From Planctomycetota bacterium (GTDB lineage Bacteria > Planctomycetota > SZUA-567 > H5-PLA8), in the NCBI GenBank assembly GCA_026184295.1, contig JAHCJK010000022.1, positions 1 to 48,771 on the forward strand: a stretch of 48,771 nt of DNA, in the 5' to 3' direction. Below the pieces are notes generated by a model. The model had not been told where the DNA came from and did no database searches. It saw only the letters and a list, made by a program, of their open reading frames with translations. The position numbers were made by a program, and so were the translations under genes. Below, piece by piece: positions 40,641 through 48,497 of this stretch (within the stretch, counting starts at the first letter, position 1; each line of letters opens with the position of its first letter).

Positions 40641-41996
40641 TCAGGCCTCGCGATCGGTTTCCAGTTCCAGCACCGTGCACGGCGTCTGCCGCGCGCCCAT
40701 GGGAACGCGGATGCGCAGGGCCTGCTCGGACTGCTCGTACGCCAGCGCTTCGCCGCCCAGCAGCGAACACGCGCTTACGCGCGGCGCGAGTGCCGGAAGT
40801 TCGAGCGTCTCGCTGTCTTCCCAACCGAGCACGTGCACGTACACGCGGCGGCCGCGGCGCGTGGCGCAGTATTTTCCGTCCACGGGCTGAAAGGGCCCCG
40901 CGCGCGTGCCGAAGATGCTCGCGCCGAACCGTTCCAGCCAGACGCCGACCTCGCGCAGGCGTTCGACGTGCGCGGGCGGAATCTCGCCGTCGCGGTCGGG
41001 CCCGACGTTCAGCAGCACGTTGCCTCCGCGCCCGACGACGTTCACCAGCATGCGCACGACCTCGTCGCGCGTCATCAGCTTCTGTTCGGGCGTGTAGCCC
41101 CAGCTCGTCTGGTTCAGGTTCAAGCACTTCTCCCAGGGCCAGTCGAGCATCGGGCCGGCGGCGGCGTGCCCGCCCTCGTCGGTTCCGAAGTCGCCTTCCC
41201 AGCCCGAACGCGGACTGATGAGCGCCTTCGGCTGGTACGCGCGCACCATCGCGTTCAGCTTCAGCGGCTCCCAGAGCCACGCCGCGTCGGCGTCGGTGCC
41301 TTGATGCGCCAGCCACGCGCCATCGTACCAGAGGATATCGATCGCGCCGTAGTTGCGCATCAACTCTTCGACCTGCCCGTAGCACTGGCGCTTCATCCGC
41401 AGCGCATTCTCGCGCAGTTCGCGCGGTTTGAAATAGCCGGGAAAGCGCCAATCCATCGGCGAATAGTACAGCCCCGTGCGCAGCCCCGCCGCACGGCAGG
41501 CCCGCGTGTACTCGGCGACGAAGTCGCGCTTCGCGGCGGTGCGCGTACTGCAGTAGTTCCCGTGCGAAGCCGGGCTGTCCCAGAGCGCGAAGCCATCGTG
41601 ATGGCGCGCGGTCAGGACCGTGTATTTCATACCCGCGCCCAGGGCGGCGGCGGCCCACGCGTTCGCGTCGAAGCGCTTCGGCACGAACTCGTCGGCCAGC
41701 TTCGCGTAATCCGCGTGCGACATCCCGCCGAAGTGCATGTGCCATTCGCCTTCGCCGGGAATCGCGTACAGCCCCCAGTGGATGAACATCCCGAACTTGG
41801 CGTCCGACCACCACGCCATATCCGCGCGGCTCAGCTTCAGCCCGTCGTCGGTCGCGCCCTCGCGCCGCTTGAACGCGACGTTGTTCTTCAACTTCGAGGC
41901 CAGCTCGTCGCCGCTCAAGGTCTCGGGCGCGGGCGGAGCCGATGGCGGATCGAACCGGCGCCGCTCTTCCGAAGTCAACGTGGTGGACTCGCTCAT
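40641..41996 (-). CDS. GH29 alpha-L-fucosidase
   Basis: A 451-residue retaining alpha-L-fucosidase. Family motifs are WWSDAKFGMFIHWGLYAIPGEGEW (residues 62-85), YTVLTARHHDGFALWDS (His132/His133), and DILWYDGAW with the nucleophile Asp225. LNLNQTSWGY and GGNVLLNVGPDRDG close the barrel, and a small beta-domain ends the protein. It releases terminal L-fucose from glycans. No signal peptide, so imported oligosaccharides are the likely substrates. The ATG overlaps the stop of the upstream beta-helix gene (ATGA). Confidence 0.94.
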   Translation of the reverse strand: MSESTTLTSEERRRFDPPSAPPAPETLSGDELASKLKNNVAFKRREGATDDGLKLSRADMAWWSDAKFGMFIHWGLYAIPGEGEWHMHFGGMSHADYAKLADEFVPKRFDANAWAAAALGAGMKYTVLTARHHDGFALWDSPASHGNYCSTRTAAKRDFVAEYTRACRAAGLRTGLYYSPMDWRFPGYFKPRELRENALRMKRQCYGQVEELMRNYGAIDILWYDGAWLAHQGTDADAAWLWEPLKLNAMVRAYQPKALISPRSGWEGDFGTDEGGHAAAGPMLDWPWEKCLNLNQTSWGYTPEQKLMTRDEVVRMLVNVVGRGGNVLLNVGPDRDGEIPPAHVERLREVGVWLERFGASIFGTRAGPFQPVDGKYCATRRGRRVYVHVLGWEDSETLELPALAPRVSACSLLGGEALAYEQSEQALRIRVPMGARQTPCTVLELETDREA

Positions 41997-43840
41997 CGCT
42001 TCTCCCCTCCGGCCGGCGTGGTGGAAGGCGCGGGCGCCGGAGCTTCGGCGGCCTGCAGCGCATCGAAGCGGACCTGCGCGGGAATCTTGTTTTTCTCAAA
42101 CTCAGTATCGGGTCCAAACGCGGGCCAGGCCAGGTCCCCGAACCACTCCGGCTTTTCCTTCCGGTACAGGCTCGGAGGCAGCGCCGCGCCGCCAAGCGCC
42201 TCGCTTTCCGGCACGCCGTTGTCCTTGTAGTTGTAGTTTCCCTTCAGCAAGGTGGTGGCCTTCACGTCCAGATCCAGCTCTTGAAAGCCTCCGGGGCCGG
42301 GGCCCTTGCCCGGGGCGCTCGCATGGAGCTTTTCCCAGTCGGCCCAGAGGCGCCCTTGGCTCGGCTGGACCTTTCCAGAAAATCCGCCGTTTCCCATGTT
42401 GGGCATCCCGAAGGAATAAAGGAGATGCTGTTCGTACCCGTAGCCGTTCTCCGCGTTGTCGTACTGCCACGCGTGGCCTTTGGCCCCCAGCACATTGCCG
42501 GCCAGCGTGTAACAGCGAGTGAAGCGGTTGAGGTTCACGCAGATCCAGAAGAGTTCGGTCTTGGGCGAGGTCCCGTGCAGGCGGTTGCGGAAAACGGTGT
42601 CGTGCGAGGCGCTGCCGTGGTAGCCGTCGGACTGGAGCTTGGGCGAGACGTTGCCTTCGTACAGATTGTAGCTGCTGTGTGCGCCGTGATTGGTGCAGAT
42701 GGAGACGCCCACGATCCCGTTGATGTCGCTGTCGTGGCAATAATTGTAGGCGAACACGTTGCCCGTCGAACCGTTGATCTCGAAGTGCGGAAACTGTTCG
42801 GCGACGATGTTATCCTCGAAGAGCGAGAACGAGACCTGCCCGACCAGCACGCCCGCGCCGTTGGAGCCCGCGCCCTTGCGCTTGGCGATGCGGCAGCGGC
42901 GCACCTCGCACTGCACCGAGCCGCTCACCGAAAGATTGTAGTTGGGCGCGCGAAGCGCCTCGACGTTCCGGACCCAGCAGGCGTACGCGACGTCGATGCC
43001 GATCAGGGCGTGGGGCGTCGTGGAGTTCGCGCCGTCTACCGTCAGGTCCTCAATGCCCGCCCATTCGGCGCAGCGACCGCCGGGACGGAGCGTGGGCGCG
43101 AGAGCGGCGGGAAGATCGTAGGGCAGCGCGGGCGAAACGGTGAGCGTGCCGTCGGTCTTCGCGGCCAGCCGGACCATCACCTTGCGCTGGTAGTCGAACT
43201 GCGCGGGCACCACGACGGGCACCTTCGGATCGTTCTTCATCGCGATCTGGCAGACCTGCCCGACGCCGCCGTTGGGGTAATCGCTCAGGCCCTTGGCATC
43301 GGCCACCTTCAGTTCGGTCGCGCCGCGGGCGTGGCTGCCGGCCAGATCGAGCTTCAAGCGCTGCGGGTACCACCAGTCGCCGCCGTCGCCCAGCGCGACG
43401 CCGATAATGCTCCCGGCCGGCTGGTACCCGAGCAGCACCGTCTTCCCCGGCCCGTCGCCGCGGATCGTGATGTGGCTCTTGAGGCGGATGCCGCCGTTGA
43501 TGCGGTACATCCCGGCCGGCAGGTAGACGACTTCGCCCGGCGCGGCCTTGGCGACGGCCTGCATGATCGGGCCCGAAGCATCCGCCGCGCCGGTCTTGTC
43601 CGCGTGGTACGGCGCCTGCGTCACGTCGATCAGCTTCTCGCGCTTTGGAATGCCGCCCGGAATCCCGACGGTGACGCCCGGCCGCCAGTCCGCCAGGCGC
43701 TCGTCCGGAATCAGCCCCGCGCCCAGGCGCTCGGCCGGCTTCGGCACGGGCTCGTCCGCCGCCGGCAGCGCGCGCGACACCCAGGCGCTCAGCCCGAGCG
43801 CAACCCAAAGGCCCGCCACCGCCCCGCTCATGCGTCCCAT
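41993..43840 (-). CDS. Exported beta-helix protein with pectate-lyase-3-type domain (paralogue of the 32709 gene)
   Basis: A 615-residue protein heading the five-gene glycan operon. Signal peptide (SGAVAGLWVALGLSAWVSRALPA). It shares VGIPGGIPKREKLIDVTQAPYH, APGEVVYLPAGMYRINGGIRLKSHITIRGDGPGKTVLLG and the ending LPPSLYRKEKPEWFGDLAWPAFGPD with the protein at 32709, and has the same Asn-rich helix rungs (NVFAYNYCHDSDINGIVG). The C-terminus is Pro/Ala-rich. AAGGAG is 7 nt before the ATG at 43840; a GTG two codons earlier is less well spaced. It is the only member of its operon with an export signal, so it probably acts outside while the rest act inside (inference). Confidence 0.86.
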   Translation of the reverse strand: MGRMSGAVAGLWVALGLSAWVSRALPAADEPVPKPAERLGAGLIPDERLADWRPGVTVGIPGGIPKREKLIDVTQAPYHADKTGAADASGPIMQAVAKAAPGEVVYLPAGMYRINGGIRLKSHITIRGDGPGKTVLLGYQPAGSIIGVALGDGGDWWYPQRLKLDLAGSHARGATELKVADAKGLSDYPNGGVGQVCQIAMKNDPKVPVVVPAQFDYQRKVMVRLAAKTDGTLTVSPALPYDLPAALAPTLRPGGRCAEWAGIEDLTVDGANSTTPHALIGIDVAYACWVRNVEALRAPNYNLSVSGSVQCEVRRCRIAKRKGAGSNGAGVLVGQVSFSLFEDNIVAEQFPHFEINGSTGNVFAYNYCHDSDINGIVGVSICTNHGAHSSYNLYEGNVSPKLQSDGYHGSASHDTVFRNRLHGTSPKTELFWICVNLNRFTRCYTLAGNVLGAKGHAWQYDNAENGYGYEQHLLYSFGMPNMGNGGFSGKVQPSQGRLWADWEKLHASAPGKGPGPGGFQELDLDVKATTLLKGNYNYKDNGVPESEALGGAALPPSLYRKEKPEWFGDLAWPAFGPDTEFEKNKIPAQVRFDALQAAEAPAPAPSTTPAGGEKR

Positions 43841-44071
43841 GCGCACACTCCTTAAATAGAGGCTCGTTCCCTAAGGAAGCCCGCGCCCACCGGCCTTCCC
43901 TCTTTACATAAACCAGAAAAATGCCGTCCGATCACGGCGAATTTATTCTCCGTAATCGGTATAAATTATTGAAGTTATGCTATGGAGCCGGCTCAATTCC
44001 ATGCGCGGATGGTCGCGAAATGCCTATTATACCGGCAAATTCGCCACCATGCCGCGCGCCGCCTGACCACG
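43841..44071. other. AT-rich intergenic region upstream of the glycan operon
   Basis: No gene in these 231 bp. Visible elements: an inverted repeat AATTTAT (43940-43946) / ATAAATT (43961-43967), a 10-bp palindrome GAGCCGGCTC (43985-43994), and the operator-like site at 44026-44041. The region should hold the promoter of the five-gene operon read leftward. Confidence 0.6.
44026..44041 (-). promoter_or_regulatory. Candidate LacI-type operator (site C) overlapping a TATAAT
   Basis: Read on the minus strand, AATTTGCCGGTATAAT matches 13 of 16 bases of site A (35750-35765). The last six bases are a perfect -10 hexamer on the strand that would drive the glycan operon; no good -35 is seen, which is expected if an activator is needed or if the hexamer is fortuitous. 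The site lies 186 bp upstream of the first gene. Confidence 0.5.
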
Positions 44072-45328
44072 CTATTCGGTGCCGCCGTGCGCGCGGAGCA
44101 GGTCCAGGACCGGCTGGCAGACCCAGCGCTGTTCCTGAAAGCGCCGCGCGAACCCCAGCGGCGTGACGCCGTGGAACTCGAACATCTTCTCTTTTTCCGG
44201 GTCGCCCATGTCGCGCAACTGCTTGCGGATGGTCGCACGCGCGTTGGGATCGGCTCCGCGTTCGAGCAACAGGCGCGCCTTGGCGTCGTCGCGCGTGCCC
44301 AGCGCGATCACGGCATGAAAGAGCGGCGTGTGCCCGCCGAAGCCGTCGGCGTCCACCTCGGCGCGCGCGTTGGGATCGGCGCCCCGGTCGAGCAGCCACG
44401 CGGCGATCTCGGCCTCGTCGTATTCGACCGCCAGATGCAGCAGCGTCGTCCCCGCGATGGGCGTCAGGTGCAGGCCGTCGCCGGGCTTCAGACCCAGATC
44501 GGGCGGGAAGATCTCCACTTCGCGGAAGGTCCGGCGGAGCAGGCCCGGGTCTCGCTTGAGGTGTTCCTCCAGCAGCGCCAGGCTGCCGCGGTGGAAGGCC
44601 ATGCAGGGCGTGTCGGGCAGGGTCAGGCCGCGGGCGGCGAGCAGTTCCAGACAAGCGTGCTTGCCGTTCGCGCCGCGCCCGTAGGTGCCCAGGACCATGG
44701 CGAGCGGCGTGCCGTACTTTTCGGATGTCACGTGCGGATCGGCGCCGTGATCGAGCAGCCAGGCGAGCGCGCCCGGCGCGAGGGTCTCGCAGGGAGCGCA
44801 GACGATCGGGTAGGCGCCGTTCCAGCGCGCGTTCACGTCGGCGCCGCGCGCGACCAGGAGTTCCATCATGGGGATGCGGCGGTCGTTCAGCGCCGCGCGC
44901 ATCAGCGGGCCGTCGCCGCCCTGGTGGACGTCGCTGCCGTTGGCAATCATCCACGCGGCCATCTCCAGGCGCGCGGGGCTCGGCGGACCTTTGACCGTGC
45001 GGCATTCGGCCACCCAGGTCAGCGGCCCGTTTTTGTTGTAGCCCAGCGGCGCGCGGTGCAGTGCGGGGTTGCGCGTCATCAGGTCGATCACGCGCGGCAG
45101 GTCTTCGGCGTCGATGGCCTCCTTCAACTGCCCGGTCTCCTCGAGCAGTTCAACGTGGGCCTTCAGCTTCGGCCAGCTTTCGAAGCTGTACGCGCGCGCG
45201 ACCTGGAACTGCGCGTCGGACAGCGACGGCGCGCCGCCGGCCTTGTGCAGGTCCTTGGCCTGATCCTTGAGATGCCGGAGATTCGGGCGATCGGGAAGAG
45301 AACGAGTGCCCCGTTCGGGGGTAGCCAT
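44072..45328 (-). CDS. Ankyrin-repeat protein
   Basis: A 418-residue soluble protein. The N-terminal segment (RPNLRHLKDQAKDLHKAGGAPSLSDAQFQVARAYSFESWPKLKAHVELL) is the leader found in many bacterial ankyrin proteins. At least five ankyrin repeats follow (MMELLVARGADVNARWNGAYPI, LAWLLDHGADPHVTSEKYGTPLAMV, EIAAWLLDRGADPNARAEVDADGFGGHTPLFHAV, KARLLLERGADPNARATIRKQL). AAAGGAGG stands 7 nt before the ATG. Ankyrins bind other proteins; the partner is unknown. It is divergent from the SulP gene. Confidence 0.92.
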   Translation of the reverse strand: MATPERGTRSLPDRPNLRHLKDQAKDLHKAGGAPSLSDAQFQVARAYSFESWPKLKAHVELLEETGQLKEAIDAEDLPRVIDLMTRNPALHRAPLGYNKNGPLTWVAECRTVKGPPSPARLEMAAWMIANGSDVHQGGDGPLMRAALNDRRIPMMELLVARGADVNARWNGAYPIVCAPCETLAPGALAWLLDHGADPHVTSEKYGTPLAMVLGTYGRGANGKHACLELLAARGLTLPDTPCMAFHRGSLALLEEHLKRDPGLLRRTFREVEIFPPDLGLKPGDGLHLTPIAGTTLLHLAVEYDEAEIAAWLLDRGADPNARAEVDADGFGGHTPLFHAVIALGTRDDAKARLLLERGADPNARATIRKQLRDMGDPEKEKMFEFHGVTPLGFARRFQEQRWVCQPVLDLLRAHGGTE

Positions 45329-45652
45329 GGCGGCCTCCTTTCGTAACCGCCCGTTGTCCGCATCTCGGGCTGAAAGAAGGTCGTATGAGATGTGTACGGC
45401 TCAGGCGGGCTTCTGCCCTTTCCGCGGACCGGATGCGCCCTGCGCGCGAAACCACCGTAGCGCTTGTCGTTCGCATGCGCAATCCCGGTTTAGCGCAAAA
45501 AATCTCCCGCACGCGCCTCCGCCCGTGGCGTCCGAACCTCCGGCGGGTAGAATGCCGCTGCAACGATCCAACCGTGCGCGGCGAGGTGCGTCATTTCTAA
45601 AGGGACAACCGGACCTTCGTGGGCGGGCGATCTCTGGGGCGGCCTGGCCGCC
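45329..45652. other. Divergent region between ankyrin and SulP genes, with likely coding extension at its right end
   Basis: Positions 45551-45652 are open in the SulP frame and encode PSWAGDLWGGLAA just before the first ATG, which is typical of SulP N-termini. No ATG, GTG or TTG lies in that stretch. An ATT at 45593 with GCGAGGTG 5 nt upstream is a possible start. An ATG at 45552 in another frame would reach it only with a one-base indel. The rest of the region holds no gene I can support. Confidence 0.5.
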
Positions 45653-47797
45653 ATGCTCGTCGCGCTGCCGTCCTCCGTCGCCTTCGGCGTGCTCACCTAT
45701 TCGATGCTGGGGCCGCAGTACATCGGCATGGGCGCGATGGCCGGCCTGGTGGGCGCGGTCGCGCTGGGCCTGGTCGCGCCGTTCGTCGGGCGCACGGGCG
45801 GCCTGATCTCCTGCCCCTGCGCGCCCGCCTCGGCGGTGCTGACCGCCATGATCGCCAAGCTGGCCGGCGACGGCCTGACACCCGATCGGATTCTGCCGCT
45901 GATGGCCGTCACCGCGCTCTTTTCCGGCGCGCTTCAGGTCCTGTACGGGCTCCTCGGCGGCGGGCGGCTGATCAAGTACATCCCCTTCCCCGTCGTGAGC
46001 GGCTACCTCTCCGGCGTCGGCGTGCTGATCGCGCTCGGCCAGTTGCCCAAGATTCTGGGCCTGCCCAAGAACACGCCGCTGGCGCAAGGCCTCGTCTCCC
46101 CCGGCCTGTGGCGCTGGGAAAGCCTCGGCGTCGGCGCCGTCACCATCGCGCTGGTCTTCCTGGCGCCGAAGCTCACGAAAAAAGTGCCCGCCGCCATCGT
46201 CGGGCTGGCGGGCGGGATCGCCGCGTACCAGGTTCTTACGATCTTCTTCCCCGCCCTGCGGACGCTGCAGGGCAACGAACTCGTCATCGGGCCCATCGAG
46301 ACCGGCGGCGCGTTCCTCGACCTGGCCCTCGATCGCCTGCGCTCGATCGGCGGCGTGGACCTGGCCGCCGCCAAGCTGATGCTGATCCCCGCGCTCACGC
46401 TCTCGGTGCTGCTCTCGGTGGATACGCTCAAATCCTGCGTCGCCCTCGACACGATGATGCGCGTCCGGCACAACTCCAACCGCGAACTGATCGCGCAAGG
46501 CGCGGGCAACCTCTGTTCGTTCCTGGCCGGCGGGATGCCCGGCGCGGGCGCGATGGGCCCGAGCCTGGTGAACGTGACCAGCGGCGGGCGCACCCCGCGC
46601 GCCGGGGTCATCGAAGGCGTGTTCGTGCTGCTCGCGCTGCTGCTGCTCGGCCCGCTCATCGCGTGGGTGCCCATCGGCGCGCTGGCCGGCATCCTGATCG
46701 TGGTGGCGTGGAACATGTTCGACCGGGGCATGTTCCGGCTGCTGCGCACGCACGGCGGCCGATCGGACTTCGCCGTCATCGCCGCGGTCATCGCCGTCGC
46801 AATCTTCGCGGACCTGATCGCGGCCACCGGCGTCGGCGTGGCGCTCGCGATTCTGCTCTTCATGCGCGACTTGATCCGCGCTTCGGTCGTGCGGAACAAG
46901 CTCACGCTCGCCGAGACCTCCTCGAAGACCCGCCGCCCGCCCGCCCTCACCGCCGCGCTGAAGGAACACGGCGGCGACGGCGTCCTCTGCGAACTCCAAG
47001 GCAACCTCTTCTTCGGCACCACCGACCAGCTCTACACGCAGCTCGAACCGGACCTGAAGGCCCGCAAGTACATCCTGCTCGACCTGAGACGCGTCGATTC
47101 GCTCGACTACACCGCCGCGCATCTCTTCGAACGCATGAACGCGCAACTGGAAGAACACGGCGGGCGCCTGCTCTTCAGCGGCATGCCCTCGACGCTCAGC
47201 CAGCCGCGCGATTTCGAACGCTACCTCGTCCAGCTCGGCGTCGTCAGCCGCGAAGGCGGCGTGCTCCTTTTCGAGACCCAGGACGCCGCGCTGGAATGGA
47301 TGGAAGACCGCATCCTCGAGGCCCAGGGCCTGCGCGCGCCCGGCGAAGCCGAACCTCTCCCGCTCGAAGACTTCGAACTCTTCCACGGCCTCGGCACCGA
47401 AAGCCTCGCGGCGCTGGCCGCTTGCGTGGAAGAACGCGCCGTGCCCGCGGGGGCCAAGGCCTTCGCCTTCGGCGACGCCGGCGACGAACTCCTGCTCGTG
47501 CGCAGCGGCAGCATCCGCATCCTGCTTCCGCTGGAAGGCGGGAAGAACCACCACCTCGCGACCATCGGGCGCGGAAATTTCTTCGGGGAACTCGCGTTTC
47601 TCGACGGCGGGACGCGCTCGGCCGACGCCGAGGCCAAGGCCGACGCGAAGCTCTACGTCCTGTCGCGCGCGCGCCTTCAAAAGCACTTCGAACGGAACGA
47701 GACGCTCACCGCCAAAGTCTTCGCGCGCCTCGCTTCGGCCATCGGCACCCGGCTCCGCCAGGCCGACGCCGAACTCCGCGCGCTCTCCGAACGCTGA
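45653..47797 (+). CDS. SulP-family anion transporter with STAS domain and C-terminal cyclic-nucleotide-binding domain
   Basis: At least 714 residues. Membrane part of about 10-12 helices of the SLC26/SulP type (MLVALPSSVAFGVLTYSMLG, PVVSGYLSGVGVLIALGQLPK, AGAMGPSLVNVTSGGRTPRAGVIEGVFVLLALLLLG). A STAS domain follows (about 445-555, VDSLDYTAAHLFERM), then a cNMP-binding domain (about 575-690) with the phosphate-cassette core GNFFGELAFLDGGTRSADA. This fusion suggests transport of sulfate, bicarbonate or another anion gated by a nucleotide ligand. The coordinates use the first ATG, but conserved N-terminal residues GDLWGGLAA lie upstream, so the true start is earlier and probably not ATG/GTG/TTG, or an indel is present. 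It meets tetR tail to tail with 1 bp between. Confidence 0.9.
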   Translation: MLVALPSSVAFGVLTYSMLGPQYIGMGAMAGLVGAVALGLVAPFVGRTGGLISCPCAPASAVLTAMIAKLAGDGLTPDRILPLMAVTALFSGALQVLYGLLGGGRLIKYIPFPVVSGYLSGVGVLIALGQLPKILGLPKNTPLAQGLVSPGLWRWESLGVGAVTIALVFLAPKLTKKVPAAIVGLAGGIAAYQVLTIFFPALRTLQGNELVIGPIETGGAFLDLALDRLRSIGGVDLAAAKLMLIPALTLSVLLSVDTLKSCVALDTMMRVRHNSNRELIAQGAGNLCSFLAGGMPGAGAMGPSLVNVTSGGRTPRAGVIEGVFVLLALLLLGPLIAWVPIGALAGILIVVAWNMFDRGMFRLLRTHGGRSDFAVIAAVIAVAIFADLIAATGVGVALAILLFMRDLIRASVVRNKLTLAETSSKTRRPPALTAALKEHGGDGVLCELQGNLFFGTTDQLYTQLEPDLKARKYILLDLRRVDSLDYTAAHLFERMNAQLEEHGGRLLFSGMPSTLSQPRDFERYLVQLGVVSREGGVLLFETQDAALEWMEDRILEAQGLRAPGEAEPLPLEDFELFHGLGTESLAALAACVEERAVPAGAKAFAFGDAGDELLLVRSGSIRILLPLEGGKNHHLATIGRGNFFGELAFLDGGTRSADAEAKADAKLYVLSRARLQKHFERNETLTAKVFARLASAIGTRLRQADAELRALSER

Positions 47798-47798
47798 C

Positions 47799-48386
47799 TC
47801 AAGCGGGCCAGCCGAGCAGCGCGCGTTCGGCGACCTTGCGCAGTTCACCGCGCTCCGCGCCGCCGACCGACTGCACCGCCATCCCGTAGATCACGGCAAA
47901 GACGAAGCGCGCCAGCGCCGCCGCGTCGGTCCCCGCGGGCAGGTCGCCCTCGCGCGCCGCGCGCTCGAACCGCTCTTCCAGCCGGGCCATGCCTTCGCCG
48001 CGGCGGCGCGCGAGGTCGCGGCGCACCGGATCGGCGTCCTTCCCGCAGGCCAGCGCGCCCTGAACCATCAGGCAGCCGCCGGGATTTCTCGAATCGCTCA
48101 GCAGCTCGGCGGACCCGAAAAGCATGCGCTCGGCCACCGCGCGCGCGGTCGGTTCGTTCAGCGCCTGGCCGATGTAACGCGCGTGCACCTGCCCGTAGCG
48201 GTCTATCGCTTTGCGGAAGAGTTCTTCCTTGTTGCCGAAGGCCGCGTACATGCTGGGCCGGTTGATGCCCATGGCCTTGGTCAGGTCCGGGAGCGACGCG
48301 CCCTCGTAGCCTTTGCGCCAGAAGACGTGCATGGCCGAATCCAGCGCCTTCTCGGTGTCGAACGTTCGCGGTCGTCCAACGCCCAT
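47799..48386 (-). CDS. TetR/AcrR-family transcriptional regulator
   Basis: A 195-residue one-domain regulator with the standard TetR helix-turn-helix (FDTEKALDSAMHVFWRKGYEGASLPDLTKAMGINRPSMYAAFGNKEELFRKAIDRY). A ligand pocket domain follows that resembles the TetR_C_33/16 group (NPGGCLMVQGALACG). It represses targets until bound by a small hydrophobic or aromatic ligand. AAAGGAGG is 5 nt before the ATG. The gene lies convergent to the SulP transporter, so a shared role is not implied. Target unknown; autoregulation is usual. Confidence 0.92.
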   Translation of the reverse strand: MGVGRPRTFDTEKALDSAMHVFWRKGYEGASLPDLTKAMGINRPSMYAAFGNKEELFRKAIDRYGQVHARYIGQALNEPTARAVAERMLFGSAELLSDSRNPGGCLMVQGALACGKDADPVRRDLARRRGEGMARLEERFERAAREGDLPAGTDAAALARFVFAVIYGMAVQSVGGAERGELRKVAERALLGWPA

Positions 48387-48411
48387 GACGCCTCCTTTCT
48401 TACCTAACAGT

Positions 48412-48440
48412 ACAATATTATCTTCCGGCGCGTTTGTCCA
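48412..48440 (-). promoter_or_regulatory. Candidate promoter of the tetR-type gene
   Basis: On the minus strand, TGGACA (48435-48440) and TATTGT (48412-48417) are separated by exactly 17 bp, 26 bp upstream of the start. An imperfect palindrome, TAACAGTACAATATTA (48405-48420, 10 of 16 symmetric), overlaps the -10 and could be its own operator. Confidence 0.45.
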
Positions 48441-48497
48441 GGGGAATGCGGCGGAACCGAAAGGATGGCGGGGGATTTCGCGGCGCCGCAGCCCGCG

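Noticed and set aside
45401..47848. 815-codon minus-strand frame opposite SulP
   Set aside because: Shadow of low complexity; SulP, STAS and cNMP motifs are on the plus strand.
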